The notes: generated by a model from the letters alone, not told the origin. DNA of 64,000 nt from Ferruginibacter sp. (GCA_025963635.1 JAOQAK010000061.1:62001-126000); one strand, 5' to 3'. Positions 25,486-34,417 are shown, numbered from the stretch's first letter. Made by a program: numbers and translations.

Positions 25486-28212
25486 ATGCAGAGGATTTAC
25501 CCGAATTTATTATTAATAGTTATCGCAGTTTTTGTTTCCCAGTTAGCTTTTAGCCAAAATGATACGCTTCCTGTTTCAGTTAACCCGGCATTGTTAGGAA
25601 TTTTTGATTCAAAAGTACCAAAACAATACACCCTCGCTGGCATAACGGTAACCGGCTCTAAAGCATTTGATCAGAACCTGATCATTTCCATTTCTGGTTT
25701 AGCGGTGGGTGATAAAGTGATGGTTCCCGGAACGGATGTTTTCAGCAAAGCCATCACCAAACTTTGGAAACAAAACCTGGTAGTAGATGTGGAAGTTTAT
25801 TTAACCAAACTGGAAGGCACTAACCTATATATCGAACTGGCGATTACCGAAAGACCAAGACTGGCAGATTTTAAATTTGTTGGTGTAAAGAAGGGTGAAA
25901 AGGACGACCTCGAAACAAAAGTGGGGCTTTCGAAAGACCGGGTGGTAACGGACAATATGAAGCTTAGCGCCATTGAGGCCATTGATAAATTTTTTGCAGA
26001 CAAGGGCTACCGAAATGTAAAAGTAGAGGTGAAGGAACAGCCGGCACCCTCGATGGTGAATGCCGTTACCCTGGTGTTTAACGTTACAAAGGGTAATAAG
26101 GTAAAAGTGAACTCAATCAATTTTGCGAATAATGAAAGCATCAGTGATTCGAAACTGAAAAAGCAAATGAAGGGCACCAAGGAGCTTAGCAGGATGACTC
26201 TTTACCCGCCACCAATGGCAAGCCCTTATGGCGACACCAGCACCCGCCCCGACTTTAAGCAATACATGCATGATATGGATTATTTATCCATCACCAAAAC
26301 AAAGGAATTTATAGATCCCTACTTTCGTTTTAAACTCTTCAGCTCCTCCAAGTTCAATCCAAAAAAATACGATGAGGACAAAGTAAGTGTGCTGGATTAT
26401 TACAATTCGCAAGGTTTTCGTGATGCGGTAATCGTAGCGGATACAGCCATCAACAATACAAAAGGAAATATCGACCTGCACATCAAAATGAACGAGGGAA
26501 GAAAATACTTTTTTGGAAACATCGTATGGCGCGGACAAACCAAGTACACTGATTCCATTCTCAATGTAATCCTTGGCATCAAAAAAGGAGATACTTACAA
26601 TCTTGATATCCTTAACAAGCGCCTGGGTAAAGTCCCTTCTGCAGAAGGCGGTGATATCCAAAGTCTTTATATGGATGATGGATACCTTTTCTTTAGGGTT
26701 GATCCTATCGAGACGGCGGTATACAACGACACCATCGATTTCGAAATACGCATGCAGGAAGGCCCGCAGGCGACCATTGGCAAGATCGACATCAGCGGCA
26801 ACGATAAAACAAAAGACTATGTAATCCGCAGGGAATTGAGAACCGTGCCCGGCGAGAAATTCAGTCGTGCAGACATCATCCGTACACAAAGGGAACTTGG
26901 GCAGCTGGGCTTTTTCAATCCTGAAAAAACCAATCCAAACGTAGTTCCTAACCAGGAAGACGGTACCGTGGATATCACGTGGCAGGTGGAAGAAAAATCA
27001 AACGACCAGTTGGAATTATCTGCAGGTTTCGGCGGAGGCATTGGCTTAACGGGTACATTGGGTATTACTTTTAATAACTTTTCGATCAATAATATTTTCA
27101 ATAAAAAAACCTGGGATCCTTTACCGTCAGGAAGTGGCCAAAAGCTAAGCGCCAGGATACAGTCGAACGGCCGTGCTTACAGAACCTATAATTTCTCTTT
27201 CACAGAACCATGGCTGGGCGGCAAAAAAAGGAATTCCTTCTCGGTGAGTTATTACAATACCAAGCAGTCGAATGCCTATGATATTTACGGACAGTATTGC
27301 AGATCGTGCGGCGACTCATCCTACATCAAAATTGTGGGTATGGGAATCTCTTTAGGCAAACAGTTGAAATGGCCGGATGATTATTTTTCAATGATCTATT
27401 CCTTCAATGTGCAGCAATACAAGTTGAAGAATTACCCGAATATCTTCAAAGGCATCAGCGACGGGGTTTCTACTAACCTGAGTTTAAAAGTGGCAATTGC
27501 AAGAAATTCTACCCAGGGAAATCCTATTTTCCCAACCGGTGGATCTAACTTTTTGTTGAGCGGCCAGTTCACCCTGCCTTACACCGCTTTGGGTATTACC
27601 AAACCGGGCGACAATCCTTATAAATTTCCTGAGTTCCATAAATGGCGTTTCAATGGCGAGTATTATGTGCCCATCGGCGTAGCCCGCGGCGTTGATAAGA
27701 ACAAGCAATTCATCTTAAAGGCTTCGGCTAAGTTTGGCTTTATCGGCAAGTATGATAAGAGTAAGGAAGTATCACCATTTGAAAGATTCCAGTTGGGTGA
27801 TGCGGGTTTAAATAACAGCTATGCTTTACTGGGATATGATATCATTGCACATCGTGGTTACCCCATTTATTCAAGCAGCGATCCTAAGGTAAACCCCGAA
27901 GATGTAACCCCTGCTGAATATTTTACCATCTTCAATAAATATACTTTGGAACTGCGGTACCCATTCAGCACTAATCCAAGCAGCACCATTTACGGACTTG
28001 CTTTTTTTGAAGCTGCCAATGGTTGGTACAAGTTCAAGGATTACAATCCGTTTAAATTGCGCCGCTCTGCAGGTGTGGGTATGCGCTTCTTTTTGCCGAT
28101 GTTTGGTTTACTTGGATTTGACTACGGTTTAGGATTCGACAGGATCAAATCGGGCGAACCATTGAAAAGCGCTTACAAGTTCACCTTTATGCTGGGCCAG
28201 GAGCCGGAATAA
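25486..28212 (+). CDS. bamA: Outer membrane protein assembly factor BamA
   Basis: Central Omp85 insertase of the outer membrane. About 908 residues from ATG 25486; the frame runs up to a TTG at 25462, but the signal peptide (MQRIYPNLLLIVIAVFVSQLAFSQ) starts at this ATG. About five POTRA repeats follow (for example YTLAGITVTGSKAFDQNLIISISGL and ATIGKIDISGNDKTKDYVIRRELRTVPGEKFS). The 16-strand barrel begins near QLELSAGFGGGIGLTGTLGITFNNFS and ends in FTFMLGQEPE. An insertion with a Cys pair (YCRSCGDSSY) is seen in the barrel. Two skp-like chaperone genes follow, as expected. Confidence 0.97.
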   Translation: MQRIYPNLLLIVIAVFVSQLAFSQNDTLPVSVNPALLGIFDSKVPKQYTLAGITVTGSKAFDQNLIISISGLAVGDKVMVPGTDVFSKAITKLWKQNLVVDVEVYLTKLEGTNLYIELAITERPRLADFKFVGVKKGEKDDLETKVGLSKDRVVTDNMKLSAIEAIDKFFADKGYRNVKVEVKEQPAPSMVNAVTLVFNVTKGNKVKVNSINFANNESISDSKLKKQMKGTKELSRMTLYPPPMASPYGDTSTRPDFKQYMHDMDYLSITKTKEFIDPYFRFKLFSSSKFNPKKYDEDKVSVLDYYNSQGFRDAVIVADTAINNTKGNIDLHIKMNEGRKYFFGNIVWRGQTKYTDSILNVILGIKKGDTYNLDILNKRLGKVPSAEGGDIQSLYMDDGYLFFRVDPIETAVYNDTIDFEIRMQEGPQATIGKIDISGNDKTKDYVIRRELRTVPGEKFSRADIIRTQRELGQLGFFNPEKTNPNVVPNQEDGTVDITWQVEEKSNDQLELSAGFGGGIGLTGTLGITFNNFSINNIFNKKTWDPLPSGSGQKLSARIQSNGRAYRTYNFSFTEPWLGGKKRNSFSVSYYNTKQSNAYDIYGQYCRSCGDSSYIKIVGMGISLGKQLKWPDDYFSMIYSFNVQQYKLKNYPNIFKGISDGVSTNLSLKVAIARNSTQGNPIFPTGGSNFLLSGQFTLPYTALGITKPGDNPYKFPEFHKWRFNGEYYVPIGVARGVDKNKQFILKASAKFGFIGKYDKSKEVSPFERFQLGDAGLNNSYALLGYDIIAHRGYPIYSSSDPKVNPEDVTPAEYFTIFNKYTLELRYPFSTNPSSTIYGLAFFEAANGWYKFKDYNPFKLRRSAGVGMRFFLPMFGLLGFDYGLGFDRIKSGEPLKSAYKFTFMLGQEPE

Positions 28213-28245
28213 ATATTTATCCGTTTATTTGTAAAAAAATATAAG

Positions 28246-28758
28246 ATGAAAAAATCCCTGTTTATTATTTCTTGCCTTTTGCTCGCTGCCTTTATGGTAA
28301 ATGCCCAGCGGTATGCAGTAATTGATTCTAAATATATTTTGGAAAAATTACCGGAATACAAAGAATCACAAGGCAGGCTTGACCAGTTTAGTACCCAATG
28401 GCAACAGGAAATTGAGAAAAAGCAGGCCGATCTCGATAGGATGTATAAAGATTATGATGCTGAACAGGTTATGCTGACTGATCAACTGAAAAAGAAAAGA
28501 GAGGATGAATTGTACAACCGCGAAAAAGAGGTGAGGGATCTTCAAAAAAGGCGGTTTGGCTTCGAGGGCGACCTGTTTAAAAAAAGACAGGAACTGATAA
28601 AACCTATACAGGATAAGGTTTATATAGCAATTCAAAAGCTGGCAATTGAAAGATCTTACGATTTTATTTTGGATAAAAGTGAAGGAATTACCGTTATATT
28701 TGCCGACCCGAAACTCGACCGGAGCGACGAAGTATTAAGATTTTTGGGTGTTAAATAA
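28246..28758 (+). CDS. OmpH/Skp-family periplasmic chaperone 1
   Basis: 170 residues: signal peptide MKKSLFIISCLLLAAFMVNAQ, then RYAVIDSKYILEKLPEYKESQ, the family start, a long charged coiled coil (about 45-115), and the closing strand DFILDKSEGITVIFADPKLDRSDEVLRFLG. Skp-like trimers hold unfolded outer-membrane proteins on their way to BamA. It lies 33 bases after bamA and is almost certainly in its operon. It is one of a tandem pair. Confidence 0.93.
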   Translation: MKKSLFIISCLLLAAFMVNAQRYAVIDSKYILEKLPEYKESQGRLDQFSTQWQQEIEKKQADLDRMYKDYDAEQVMLTDQLKKKREDELYNREKEVRDLQKRRFGFEGDLFKKRQELIKPIQDKVYIAIQKLAIERSYDFILDKSEGITVIFADPKLDRSDEVLRFLGVK

Positions 28759-28833
28759 ATCACAAGCCGCTTTTTTAGTGCAGCATAAACGCAAACAAAA
28801 CAAACTATAACAAGTAAACATTTAAAAAGAACA

Positions 28834-29394
28834 ATGAAAAATTTAATCGTAGCAATTGTGTTTGGTATTTCAATTTTTGGATTCACCGATACTGCTTCTT
28901 CGCAATCTAAAATTGGCTATATCAGCACAGAAGAGTTGATAGGGGTAATGCCTGAAGCGGAAAAAGCCAATACAGAATTACAGGAATACCAGGGAGCACT
29001 TCAACAACAGTATGCTTCTTATCTTAAAGAATTGAATGAATTGGATAGCTTATTCGCTAAAGATTCTGCCACAATGAGTAAAGCAACCAAGGAGTTAAAA
29101 AGAAATGATATGATTGCTTTATATCAGAAAGTACAGGGATGGCAACAAAACAGCCAACAAATGATTGGTCAAAAACAACAGGAATTATTAGGACCGATCC
29201 AAAAGAAAGCGATCGATAACATTAAAGCTGTTGCAAAAGAAGGTGGTTACAATTATATCTTCGAAGCAGGAAGTTTGTTGGTAAGTCCACCGGCTGACGA
29301 TATTCTGCCATTGGTTAAAAAGAAAATGGGTATTGTAGACAAAGCTCCGGCTGCAGCTCCAAAAACAGGTGCTGGTGCAACAAAGAAACCATAG
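28834..29394 (+). CDS. OmpH/Skp-family periplasmic chaperone 2
   Basis: 186 residues: signal peptide MKNLIVAIVFGISIFGFTDTASSQ, then SKIGYISTEELIGVMPEAEKAN, a coiled coil (about 45-120), the closing strands GYNYIFEAGSLLVSPPADDILPLVKKKMG, and an Ala/Pro/Lys-rich tail. It is a paralogue of the preceding gene with low identity, so the duplication is old. It serves the same presumed role with BamA. A terminator follows. Confidence 0.93.
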   Translation: MKNLIVAIVFGISIFGFTDTASSQSKIGYISTEELIGVMPEAEKANTELQEYQGALQQQYASYLKELNELDSLFAKDSATMSKATKELKRNDMIALYQKVQGWQQNSQQMIGQKQQELLGPIQKKAIDNIKAVAKEGGYNYIFEAGSLLVSPPADDILPLVKKKMGIVDKAPAAAPKTGAGATKKP

Positions 29395-29415
29395 TCACTA
29401 AAGAATAACATTCCA

Positions 29416-29452
29416 AAGGCCATCTCCAAAAACGGGATGGCTTTTGTATTTT
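29416..29452 (+). terminator. Terminator after the second ompH gene
   Basis: AAGGCCATCTC pairs imperfectly with GGGATGGCTTTT around CAAAAAC and is followed by a T-rich stretch (TGTATTTTT). Confidence 0.65.
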
Positions 29453-29454
29453 TG
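29447..29454 (+). promoter_or_regulatory. Candidate -7 box of murI
   Basis: TATTTTTG fits TAnnTTTG but ends only 4 bases before the murI ATG and overlaps the preceding terminator's T-run. It would give a leaderless mRNA; chance is a fair alternative in such AT-rich sequence. Confidence 0.25.
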
Positions 29455-29458
29455 AAAT

Positions 29459-30280
29459 ATGAGCAATGGACCCATCGGTGTTTTTGACAGTGGTTATGGA
29501 GGCTTAACGGTTCTGAAAGAAATCACCGCTATCCTTCCGCAGTATGATTATATCTATCTCGGCGATAATGCCCGTTCTCCTTACGGTTCCCGCAGTTTTG
29601 ATACGGTGTATCATTATACCCTGCAATGTGTTGAATGGTTTTTCGCACAGGGTTGCCCATTGGTAATACTTGCCTGTAACACCGCATCTGCGAAGGCTTT
29701 ACGTACCATCCAGCAAAATGACCTCGCTACAATTGCACCTGGCAAAAGGGTGTTGGGCGTAATCAGGCCCACTACCGAGATCATCGGTAATTTCACCAAA
29801 ACGAAAAAGGTGGGTATTTTGGGAACCAGTGGAACGGTTCAATCCAACTCCTACCCCATTGAAATTGAAAAATTCTTTCCTGCTGTAACGGTGTATCAAC
29901 AGGCATGCCCTATGTGGGTGCCGTTGATTGAAAATGATGAACACAACTCGCCTGGAGCGGATTATTTTATAAAAAAGAATATCGGGCAGTTACTCACGCA
30001 ATCCGCAGAAATTGATACCATCTTGCTTGCCTGTACGCATTACCCTTTATTATTGGATACCTTGAAGCAATATGTTCCGGCAGGAACTACCATTTTATCA
30101 CAGGGCGAAATCGTTGCCAATAGTTTAGTGGATTATTTGCAGAGGCACCCCGACCTGGAATCGAAATGCAATAAGAACGGGCAGCTAGATTTTTTCACAA
30201 CGGATTCTGCTGAAGACTTTGATCACCATGGAGCCGTTTTCTTCGGAAAACCGGTAAAATCAACGCATTTGGAACTTTAA
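29459..30280 (+). CDS. murI: Glutamate racemase
   Basis: Makes D-glutamate for peptidoglycan. 273 residues, cofactor-independent Asp/Glu racemase fold. The N-terminus has IGVFDSGYGGLTVLKEI with the Asp-Ser pair, YLGDNARSPYGSRSFDTV, and the first catalytic Cys in VILACNTASAKALR (about residue 73). The second Cys is in ILLACTHYPLLLDTL (about residue 189) with the adjacent His. All catalytic elements are present. It closes the BamA/OmpH block. Confidence 0.97.
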   Translation: MSNGPIGVFDSGYGGLTVLKEITAILPQYDYIYLGDNARSPYGSRSFDTVYHYTLQCVEWFFAQGCPLVILACNTASAKALRTIQQNDLATIAPGKRVLGVIRPTTEIIGNFTKTKKVGILGTSGTVQSNSYPIEIEKFFPAVTVYQQACPMWVPLIENDEHNSPGADYFIKKNIGQLLTQSAEIDTILLACTHYPLLLDTLKQYVPAGTTILSQGEIVANSLVDYLQRHPDLESKCNKNGQLDFFTTDSAEDFDHHGAVFFGKPVKSTHLEL

Positions 30281-30425
30281 TCCAAACTAATTATTGATTC
30301 ACATTTCTTTATTCGCAATTTTTAATTACCTTCGCCGTCCTTTCACAAGCAGCAGGGATGGTGCCCTGATGAATGAAGTAAAATGTTTTAGTAAAATAAT
30401 TTTGTAAAAGGAAAAATTTAATACA

Positions 30426-30593
30426 ATGCCAGGTAAAAAAAGAACATACCAACCACACGTACGCAGAAGAAAGCATGTACACGGATTTCGTCAGCGCATG
30501 CAAACTGCCAACGGACGTAAGGTTTTAGCAAGTCGCCGTAAAAAGGGCCGTGCAAAACTGACCGTTTCTGATGAACGTTTTGGTAAGAAATAG
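30426..30593 (+). CDS. rpmH: 50S ribosomal protein L34
   Basis: A 55-residue, very basic protein, [20 protein letters not shown] at the start and [18 protein letters not shown] in the centre, the L34 signature. It belongs to the large ribosomal subunit. The C-terminus ([12 protein letters not shown]) is a few residues longer than in E. coli, as usual in Bacteroidota. rnpA and yidD follow, the common bacterial order, but dnaA is not upstream. Confidence 0.97.
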   Translation: MPGKKRTYQPHVRRRKHVHGFRQRMQTANGRKVLASRRKKGRAKLTVSDERFGKK

Positions 30594-30630
30594 AATAACG
30601 ATCCACCCGTAAAGGGAATAAATATTTGCA

Positions 30631-30654
30631 GCTCTCCGTAAGGAGGGCTTTTTT
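30631..30654 (+). terminator. Terminator between rpmH and rnpA
   Basis: Stem GCTCTCC (30631-30637) with GGAGGGC (30642-30648), GTAA tetraloop, one G-T pair, followed by TTTTTT. It probably lowers rnpA expression relative to the abundant ribosomal protein. Confidence 0.85.
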
Positions 30655-30661
30655 AATTTTG
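30654..30661 (+). promoter_or_regulatory. Candidate -7 box of rnpA
   Basis: TAATTTTG fits TAnnTTTG, directly after the rpmH terminator T-run and 5 bases before the TTG start of rnpA; a TTTG at 30625 lies 25 bases upstream, somewhat beyond the usual spacing. Confidence 0.3.
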
Positions 30662-30666
30662 TATCA

Positions 30667-31098
30667 TTGGAGCAACAAATACGATACACACTCGGCAAAG
30701 AAGAACGGTTAAAAAGCCGGAAGGCGATTGAACAGCTGTTTAAGGAAGGTAAGTCCTTGTCGGTTTTCCCTCTAAGGGTGATCTATATATTCAGTAAGGA
30801 GCCACCTTCATTGACCGAGCCATGTGTACCAGTTAATAAACCTTGCATAAAGGCTGGCTTTACCGCAAGCAGCCGCAATTTTAAAAAAGCCGTTGACAGG
30901 AACCGTATCAAACGGCTGATGAGGGAAGCCTGGCGCCTGCAAAAACATGCGCTGCAATTGCCGGTTTCCCAACACGGCGAGTTGGCTGTGTTCTTTGTTT
31001 ATGTTGGAAAAGAACTACCGGAATACGAATTGATATTTGAGAAAACGGCTTTGACAATAAAAAGATTCATCAAATTAATAAATGAAAACAAGGGATGA
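30667..31098 (+). CDS. rnpA: Ribonuclease P protein component
   Basis: Protein subunit of RNase P, which trims tRNA 5' ends. 143 residues, basic. The N-terminus [24 protein letters not shown] is the family's central cleft start, and the RNR motif region is present as [22 protein letters not shown] (about residues 72-93). The only start that gives the full domain is TTG 30667; no ATG lies between the previous terminator and the conserved part. Its 3' end overlaps yidD by 17 bases, pointing to translational coupling. Confidence 0.94.
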   Translation: MEQQIRYTLGKEERLKSRKAIEQLFKEGKSLSVFPLRVIYIFSKEPPSLTEPCVPVNKPCIKAGFTASSRNFKKAVDRNRIKRLMREAWRLQKHALQLPVSQHGELAVFFVYVGKELPEYELIFEKTALTIKRFIKLINENKG

Positions 31099-31336
31099 TT
31101 CCATATGGAAGCGTATTGGCTACTTGTTTAGCCTGCCTTTTATTGGTTTAATTAAGTTATACCAGCTGGTAATCTCTCCCTTGCTGGGTAGCCAGTGCAG
31201 GTACACACCCACCTGCTCGCAATATGGTATCGAAGCCTTCCGAAAACATGGGCCGATAAAGGGGTTGTGGCTTACCATTTGGAGGATTGCACGCTGCAAT
31301 CCCTGGGGAGGTCATGGCCCCGATCCGGTGCCATGA
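31082..31336 (+). CDS. yidD: Membrane protein insertion efficiency factor YidD
   Basis: An 84-residue small membrane-associated protein with the full YidD signature: [37 protein letters not shown], with its Cys residues, and [17 protein letters not shown]. It assists YidC in inserting membrane proteins. It overlaps the end of rnpA. yidC is not next to it, unlike the arrangement in many bacteria. Confidence 0.96.
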   Translation: MKTRDDSIWKRIGYLFSLPFIGLIKLYQLVISPLLGSQCRYTPTCSQYGIEAFRKHGPIKGLWLTIWRIARCNPWGGHGPDPVP

Positions 31337-31346
31337 CTTCACAACG

Positions 31347-31388
31347 AAAAAAGTTCCACTTCCCTTTCGGCGTAAAAAGGAAGTGGAA
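31347..31388 (-). terminator. Terminator of the minus-strand alpha/beta hydrolase
   Basis: A 10-bp inverted repeat (TTCCACTTCC at 31354-31363, GGAAGTGGAA at 31379-31388). On the minus strand it is followed by CTTTTTTCG, so it serves the convergent hydrolase gene rather than yidD. Confidence 0.75.
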
Positions 31389-31392
31389 AAAG

Positions 31393-32313
31393 TTATCTTA
31401 TAGGGGAAGAGAATGATGATGTGTCAATACTTTCATCGTCTGCAACTTCCCGTTCAACTTCGTTATTATCTACGGTCTCATACCCTTCGATAAAGTCAAT
31501 TAAATCCCTGTTCAATTTTTGTTTATCAGTGTACCACAAGCCGTGAGGCGCTCCTTCATATACAATGTACCTGGCACCGTTGATAAGGCGGGCGCTTTGT
31601 TCGCCGGTTGCTTTGATCGGAACGGTTTTATCGCTATCCCCATGAATAATCAGCGTGGGGACATTTATTGTCAATACATCCCGCCGGAAATCTGTCGAAG
31701 AAAACGCCCTCGCACATTCGAGTGTTGCAATCGGCGACGAATTCATTACCTGTGTAAGATTATTTGCCAGGAACGCGGCGCTTACCGGATGATTGAGCAT
31801 CGATACCCCGAAGAAATCTTTCGCAAAGCTTTCCATAAAAGCCGGGCGGTCGTCGATGATCCCGTCAGTTATCTTGTTAAATACTTCCTGTGGAACACCT
31901 TCGGGGTTATCTTCCGTTTGCAGCATATAAGGCACTACGGCGCTCACCAACACTACTTTGCTTACCCTTGCGCCGCCATAGAGTGAAAAATATTTTGCAA
32001 TCTCACCGCCTCCCATGGAAAAACCTACAAGCGTTACGTCGCTAAGATCCAACTCATCCAGCAAACCTTTCAAATCGCCGGCAAGCGCCTCGTAATCATA
32101 ATCACCAATAGGGCGGTCAGATTTGCCAAATCCTCTCCTGTCGTATGTAATACATCGCAATCCATAATGCGTCAGGGAAGTTACCTGGTATTCCCACATG
32201 TTGCCGTTCAATGGCCAGCCATGGATAAACACAACCGGCTTCCCTGTTCCAAGATCTTCATAATAGATATTGATAGGCTTATCATCATTCTGCGTTGATT
32301 GAAAGAATGCCAT
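31393..32313 (-). CDS. Alpha/beta hydrolase (non-haem chloroperoxidase-like)
   Basis: 306 residues, cytoplasmic. VVFIHGWPLNGNMWEYQ forms the oxyanion region, YDRRGFGKSDRP follows, and the nucleophile elbow GFSMGGGE (about residues 94-101) gives the catalytic Ser. The acid lies in IIHGDSDKTVP, and the His in YEGAPHGLWYT. The set matches the chloroperoxidase/arylesterase branch, which performs perhydrolysis in vitro. A short acidic C-terminal tail (DNNEVEREVADDESIDTS) is extra. It is a single-gene transcript beside the sod gene. Confidence 0.9.
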   Translation of the reverse strand: MAFFQSTQNDDKPINIYYEDLGTGKPVVFIHGWPLNGNMWEYQVTSLTHYGLRCITYDRRGFGKSDRPIGDYDYEALAGDLKGLLDELDLSDVTLVGFSMGGGEIAKYFSLYGGARVSKVVLVSAVVPYMLQTEDNPEGVPQEVFNKITDGIIDDRPAFMESFAKDFFGVSMLNHPVSAAFLANNLTQVMNSSPIATLECARAFSSTDFRRDVLTINVPTLIIHGDSDKTVPIKATGEQSARLINGARYIVYEGAPHGLWYTDKQKLNRDLIDFIEGYETVDNNEVEREVADDESIDTSSFSSPIR

Positions 32314-32466
32314 AAAAAAAGATTTGAAAAATGATTAATAGTTTTAACCCTAAACAAGGATCAAAAATACTGCCATGCCGCTGGAGCTACCGGGAATGCA
32401 TATTTTATCGCAAGGCTTTGCATTAATTGTAGAATTTAATACGCTGTACGAGCCATTTACAAATAC

Positions 32467-32497
32467 AAAGAGCCGCAACTTTATATTGCAGCTCTTT
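32467..32497 (-). terminator. Probable terminator of the sod gene
   Basis: A 12-base inverted repeat with one mismatch (AAAGAGCCGCAA and TTGCAGCTCTTT) lies just downstream of the sod stop. The sequence after it on the minus strand is only moderately T-rich. Confidence 0.45.
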
Positions 32498-32514
32498 GAC
32501 ATTTTTATATTTTC

Positions 32515-33123
32515 TTATTTTGAAGCGGCATCAAAGCGTTCGCCTGCCTTGGTCCAGTTAACCACATTCCAGAATGCGGCTAAGTATTCAGGGCGCCTGT
32601 TTTGATATTTCAGGTAATAGGCATGTTCCCATACATCGCATCCTAATACAGGAGTTCCTTTTACTTCGGCTACATCCATTAGCGGGTTGTCCTGGTTAGG
32701 GGTTGACGATATTTCCAGCTTACCATCTTTAACGATTAGCCATGCCCAGCCACTGCCAAAACGGGTAGTACCTGCTGTTGCAAATTTTTCTTTGAAGGCA
32801 TCCAATGAACCAAAGGTTGATGTGATGGCATCTGCCAGGGCGCCGGAGGGAGTTCCACCTGCATTCGAAATAAGGCTTTCCCAAAAGAAGCTATGGTTCC
32901 AGTGACCACCGCCGTTGTTCCTTACTGCAGGACTGATAGTACCCGCCACCGCCACCAGTTCCTCCAGTGTTTTGCCTTCGTTGGGCGTGCCTGCAATGGC
33001 TTTATTAAGGTTATCTACATAGGCCTGGTGGTGCTTTCCATGATGTATCTGCATGGTTAAAGTGTCGATATATGGCTCTAATGCATCGTGTGCATAAGGA
33101 AGAGCCGGTAACGTAAATGCCAT
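32515..33123 (-). CDS. Superoxide dismutase (Fe/Mn family)
   Basis: 202 residues; converts superoxide to hydrogen peroxide and oxygen in the cytoplasm. Start [19 protein letters not shown], metal ligand His in [17 protein letters not shown], second His in NHSFFWESL, and the ligand pair in [19 protein letters not shown], with DVWEHAYY as the family signature. Fe or Mn use cannot be told for certain from sequence. It has its own well-formed promoter. Confidence 0.96.
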   Translation of the reverse strand: MAFTLPALPYAHDALEPYIDTLTMQIHHGKHHQAYVDNLNKAIAGTPNEGKTLEELVAVAGTISPAVRNNGGGHWNHSFFWESLISNAGGTPSGALADAITSTFGSLDAFKEKFATAGTTRFGSGWAWLIVKDGKLEISSTPNQDNPLMDVAEVKGTPVLGCDVWEHAYYLKYQNRRPEYLAAFWNVVNWTKAGERFDAASK

Positions 33124-33170
33124 AGCTGTTTTTATTTATTGGTTGAAAATGAATTTAAAAAAGAATCATA

Positions 33171-33201
33171 CAAATTTAGTGTGATTATGCAACCCGCCAA
33201 A
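33171..33201 (-). promoter_or_regulatory. Promoter of the sod gene
   Basis: On the minus strand TTTG (complement of 33198-33201) and TAAATTTG (complement of 33171-33178) are 19 bases apart, a good match to the -33/-7 consensus of Bacteroidota, leaving a leader of roughly 40 bases. Confidence 0.65.
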
Positions 33202-33284
33202 CACGTGCCATTCATTTTTTAAGAATCTGTTGTGAATTATTGACATGATAATTGTTTATGGCTACACCCCCATTAAATACGCTT

Positions 33285-33662
33285 ATGCAAAAATTCATTT
33301 CATTACTAACCTGCTGCATTCTTGCATCTAACTGTTATTGCCAGTCTGTTAGCAATGATAGCTCCGCGGTCGCTACAATTACAAACGCAAAAGAAAACAG
33401 TCCCAATGTAGCTAAGCCTGATTTATCGATCTATCCCAATCCTGCAAATAATAAGATCACTTTACAGGTAAAAAATTTCGACGCCGGGATGGTATCGGTA
33501 AAGTTGTTAGATACAAAAGGCAAACTGGTGAGGGAAGATAAGCGGCTGCTGACGAAGGGAACCGAAGAAATCGTTATGTTCTTAATGCTAAAGGCCGGGA
33601 TCTATTTTATTGTGGTAAGTGAACCCGGTAAAACGGCGAGGCGGAAGCTGGTGATGTTATAA
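33285..33662 (+). CDS. Small exported protein with T9SS sorting domain
   Basis: About 125 residues from ATG 33285 (further upstream ATG 33258 is in frame). Signal peptide MQKFISLLTCCILASNCYCQ, a 30-residue Ser/Asn-rich linker, and then a type IX secretion C-terminal domain: LSIYPNPANNKITLQVKNFD, VKLLDTKGKLV, LKAGIYFIVVSEPGKTARRKLVML. Almost the whole mature protein is the sorting domain with no cargo, which is odd. It may be a remnant of a longer T9SS substrate or a minimal secreted peptide. Confidence 0.8.
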   Translation: MQKFISLLTCCILASNCYCQSVSNDSSAVATITNAKENSPNVAKPDLSIYPNPANNKITLQVKNFDAGMVSVKLLDTKGKLVREDKRLLTKGTEEIVMFLMLKAGIYFIVVSEPGKTARRKLVML

Positions 33663-33798
33663 GGTTTGTTTTCACGGGACTGAGGTTTTTTTCACGCTAA
33701 GACGCAAAGGAGCAAAGATGATACGAGAGTGTTGATTCGTAAACTCTTCTTCCCTATTTTCCTTAGTTGGAACCTTTGTTACTCGCATTAGCACCATA

Positions 33799-33861
33799 CG
33801 TTCCGATGGAACGCTTTTGCGTCCCGGTTTTTTCTACCCACCACATGTTCCTATGGAACAT
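33799..33861. repeat. Pair of REP-like palindromes
   Basis: Two short perfect palindromes in one intergenic gap: CGTTCCGATGGAACG (33799-33813) and ATGTTCCTATGGAACAT (33845-33861). They share the pattern GTTCC-nAT-GGAAC and look like a REP-type element pair. They are followed by a low-complexity stretch of CACCATTCA-like words up to about 33935. Confidence 0.6.
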
Positions 33862-33938
33862 AAAACACATTGATTCACCGTTCACGGCTCACCATTCATC
33901 TCCCACCATTCACTATTCCCCATTGCGCATTCGCCAAG

Positions 33939-34379
33939 CTATCGCCTTCTCTCTTTGAAAAAATTCTTTATTAGTTGTGCACATTCATCCTGCAAAACTC
34001 CCGAGGTTACCATCGTTTTGGGATGAAAGGGGGAGTGATCGCCTGCTACTCTTTTGTAGCCGTTTTTCTCATCTTCGGCGCCGTACACTACCCTGCCGAT
34101 TTTGCTCCAGTATAGTGCGCCGCTGCACATTAAACATGGCTGGATCGTTACATACAATATTGCTTCCGGCAGGTATTTGCTGCCCAGGAAATTGAACGCC
34201 GCCGTTAATGCAATCATCTCCGCGTGGGCCGTACTGTCTGTGAGTTTTTCCACCTGGTTGTACCCTCTTGCGATGATGCGCTCATTCATCACCAGTATAG
34301 CGCCCACCGGCACTTCACCTTCATCGTATGCCCGTTGCGCTTCTCTTAACGCCTGCCTCATATAATGCTCATCTGTCAT
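33939..34379 (-). CDS. tadA: tRNA-specific adenosine deaminase (TadA-like)
   Basis: 146-residue cytidine-deaminase-fold enzyme that likely converts A34 to inosine in tRNA-Arg. It has the zinc and proton-shuttle motif HAE (about 52-54) in STAHAEMIALTAA and the second zinc motif PCLMCSGALYWSKI (about 81-94), then RVVYGAEDEKNGYKRV. The N-terminal MRQALREAQRAYDEGEVPVGAI is typical of TadA. A guanine or cytosine deaminase of the same family cannot be fully excluded. It is divergent from the aldehyde dehydrogenase gene. Confidence 0.88.
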   Translation of the reverse strand: MTDEHYMRQALREAQRAYDEGEVPVGAILVMNERIIARGYNQVEKLTDSTAHAEMIALTAAFNFLGSKYLPEAILYVTIQPCLMCSGALYWSKIGRVVYGAEDEKNGYKRVAGDHSPFHPKTMVTSGVLQDECAQLIKNFFKERRR

Positions 34380-34417
34380 ACTAAATCATTTAATTACCTT
34401 GCTGCAAATTTAATTCT

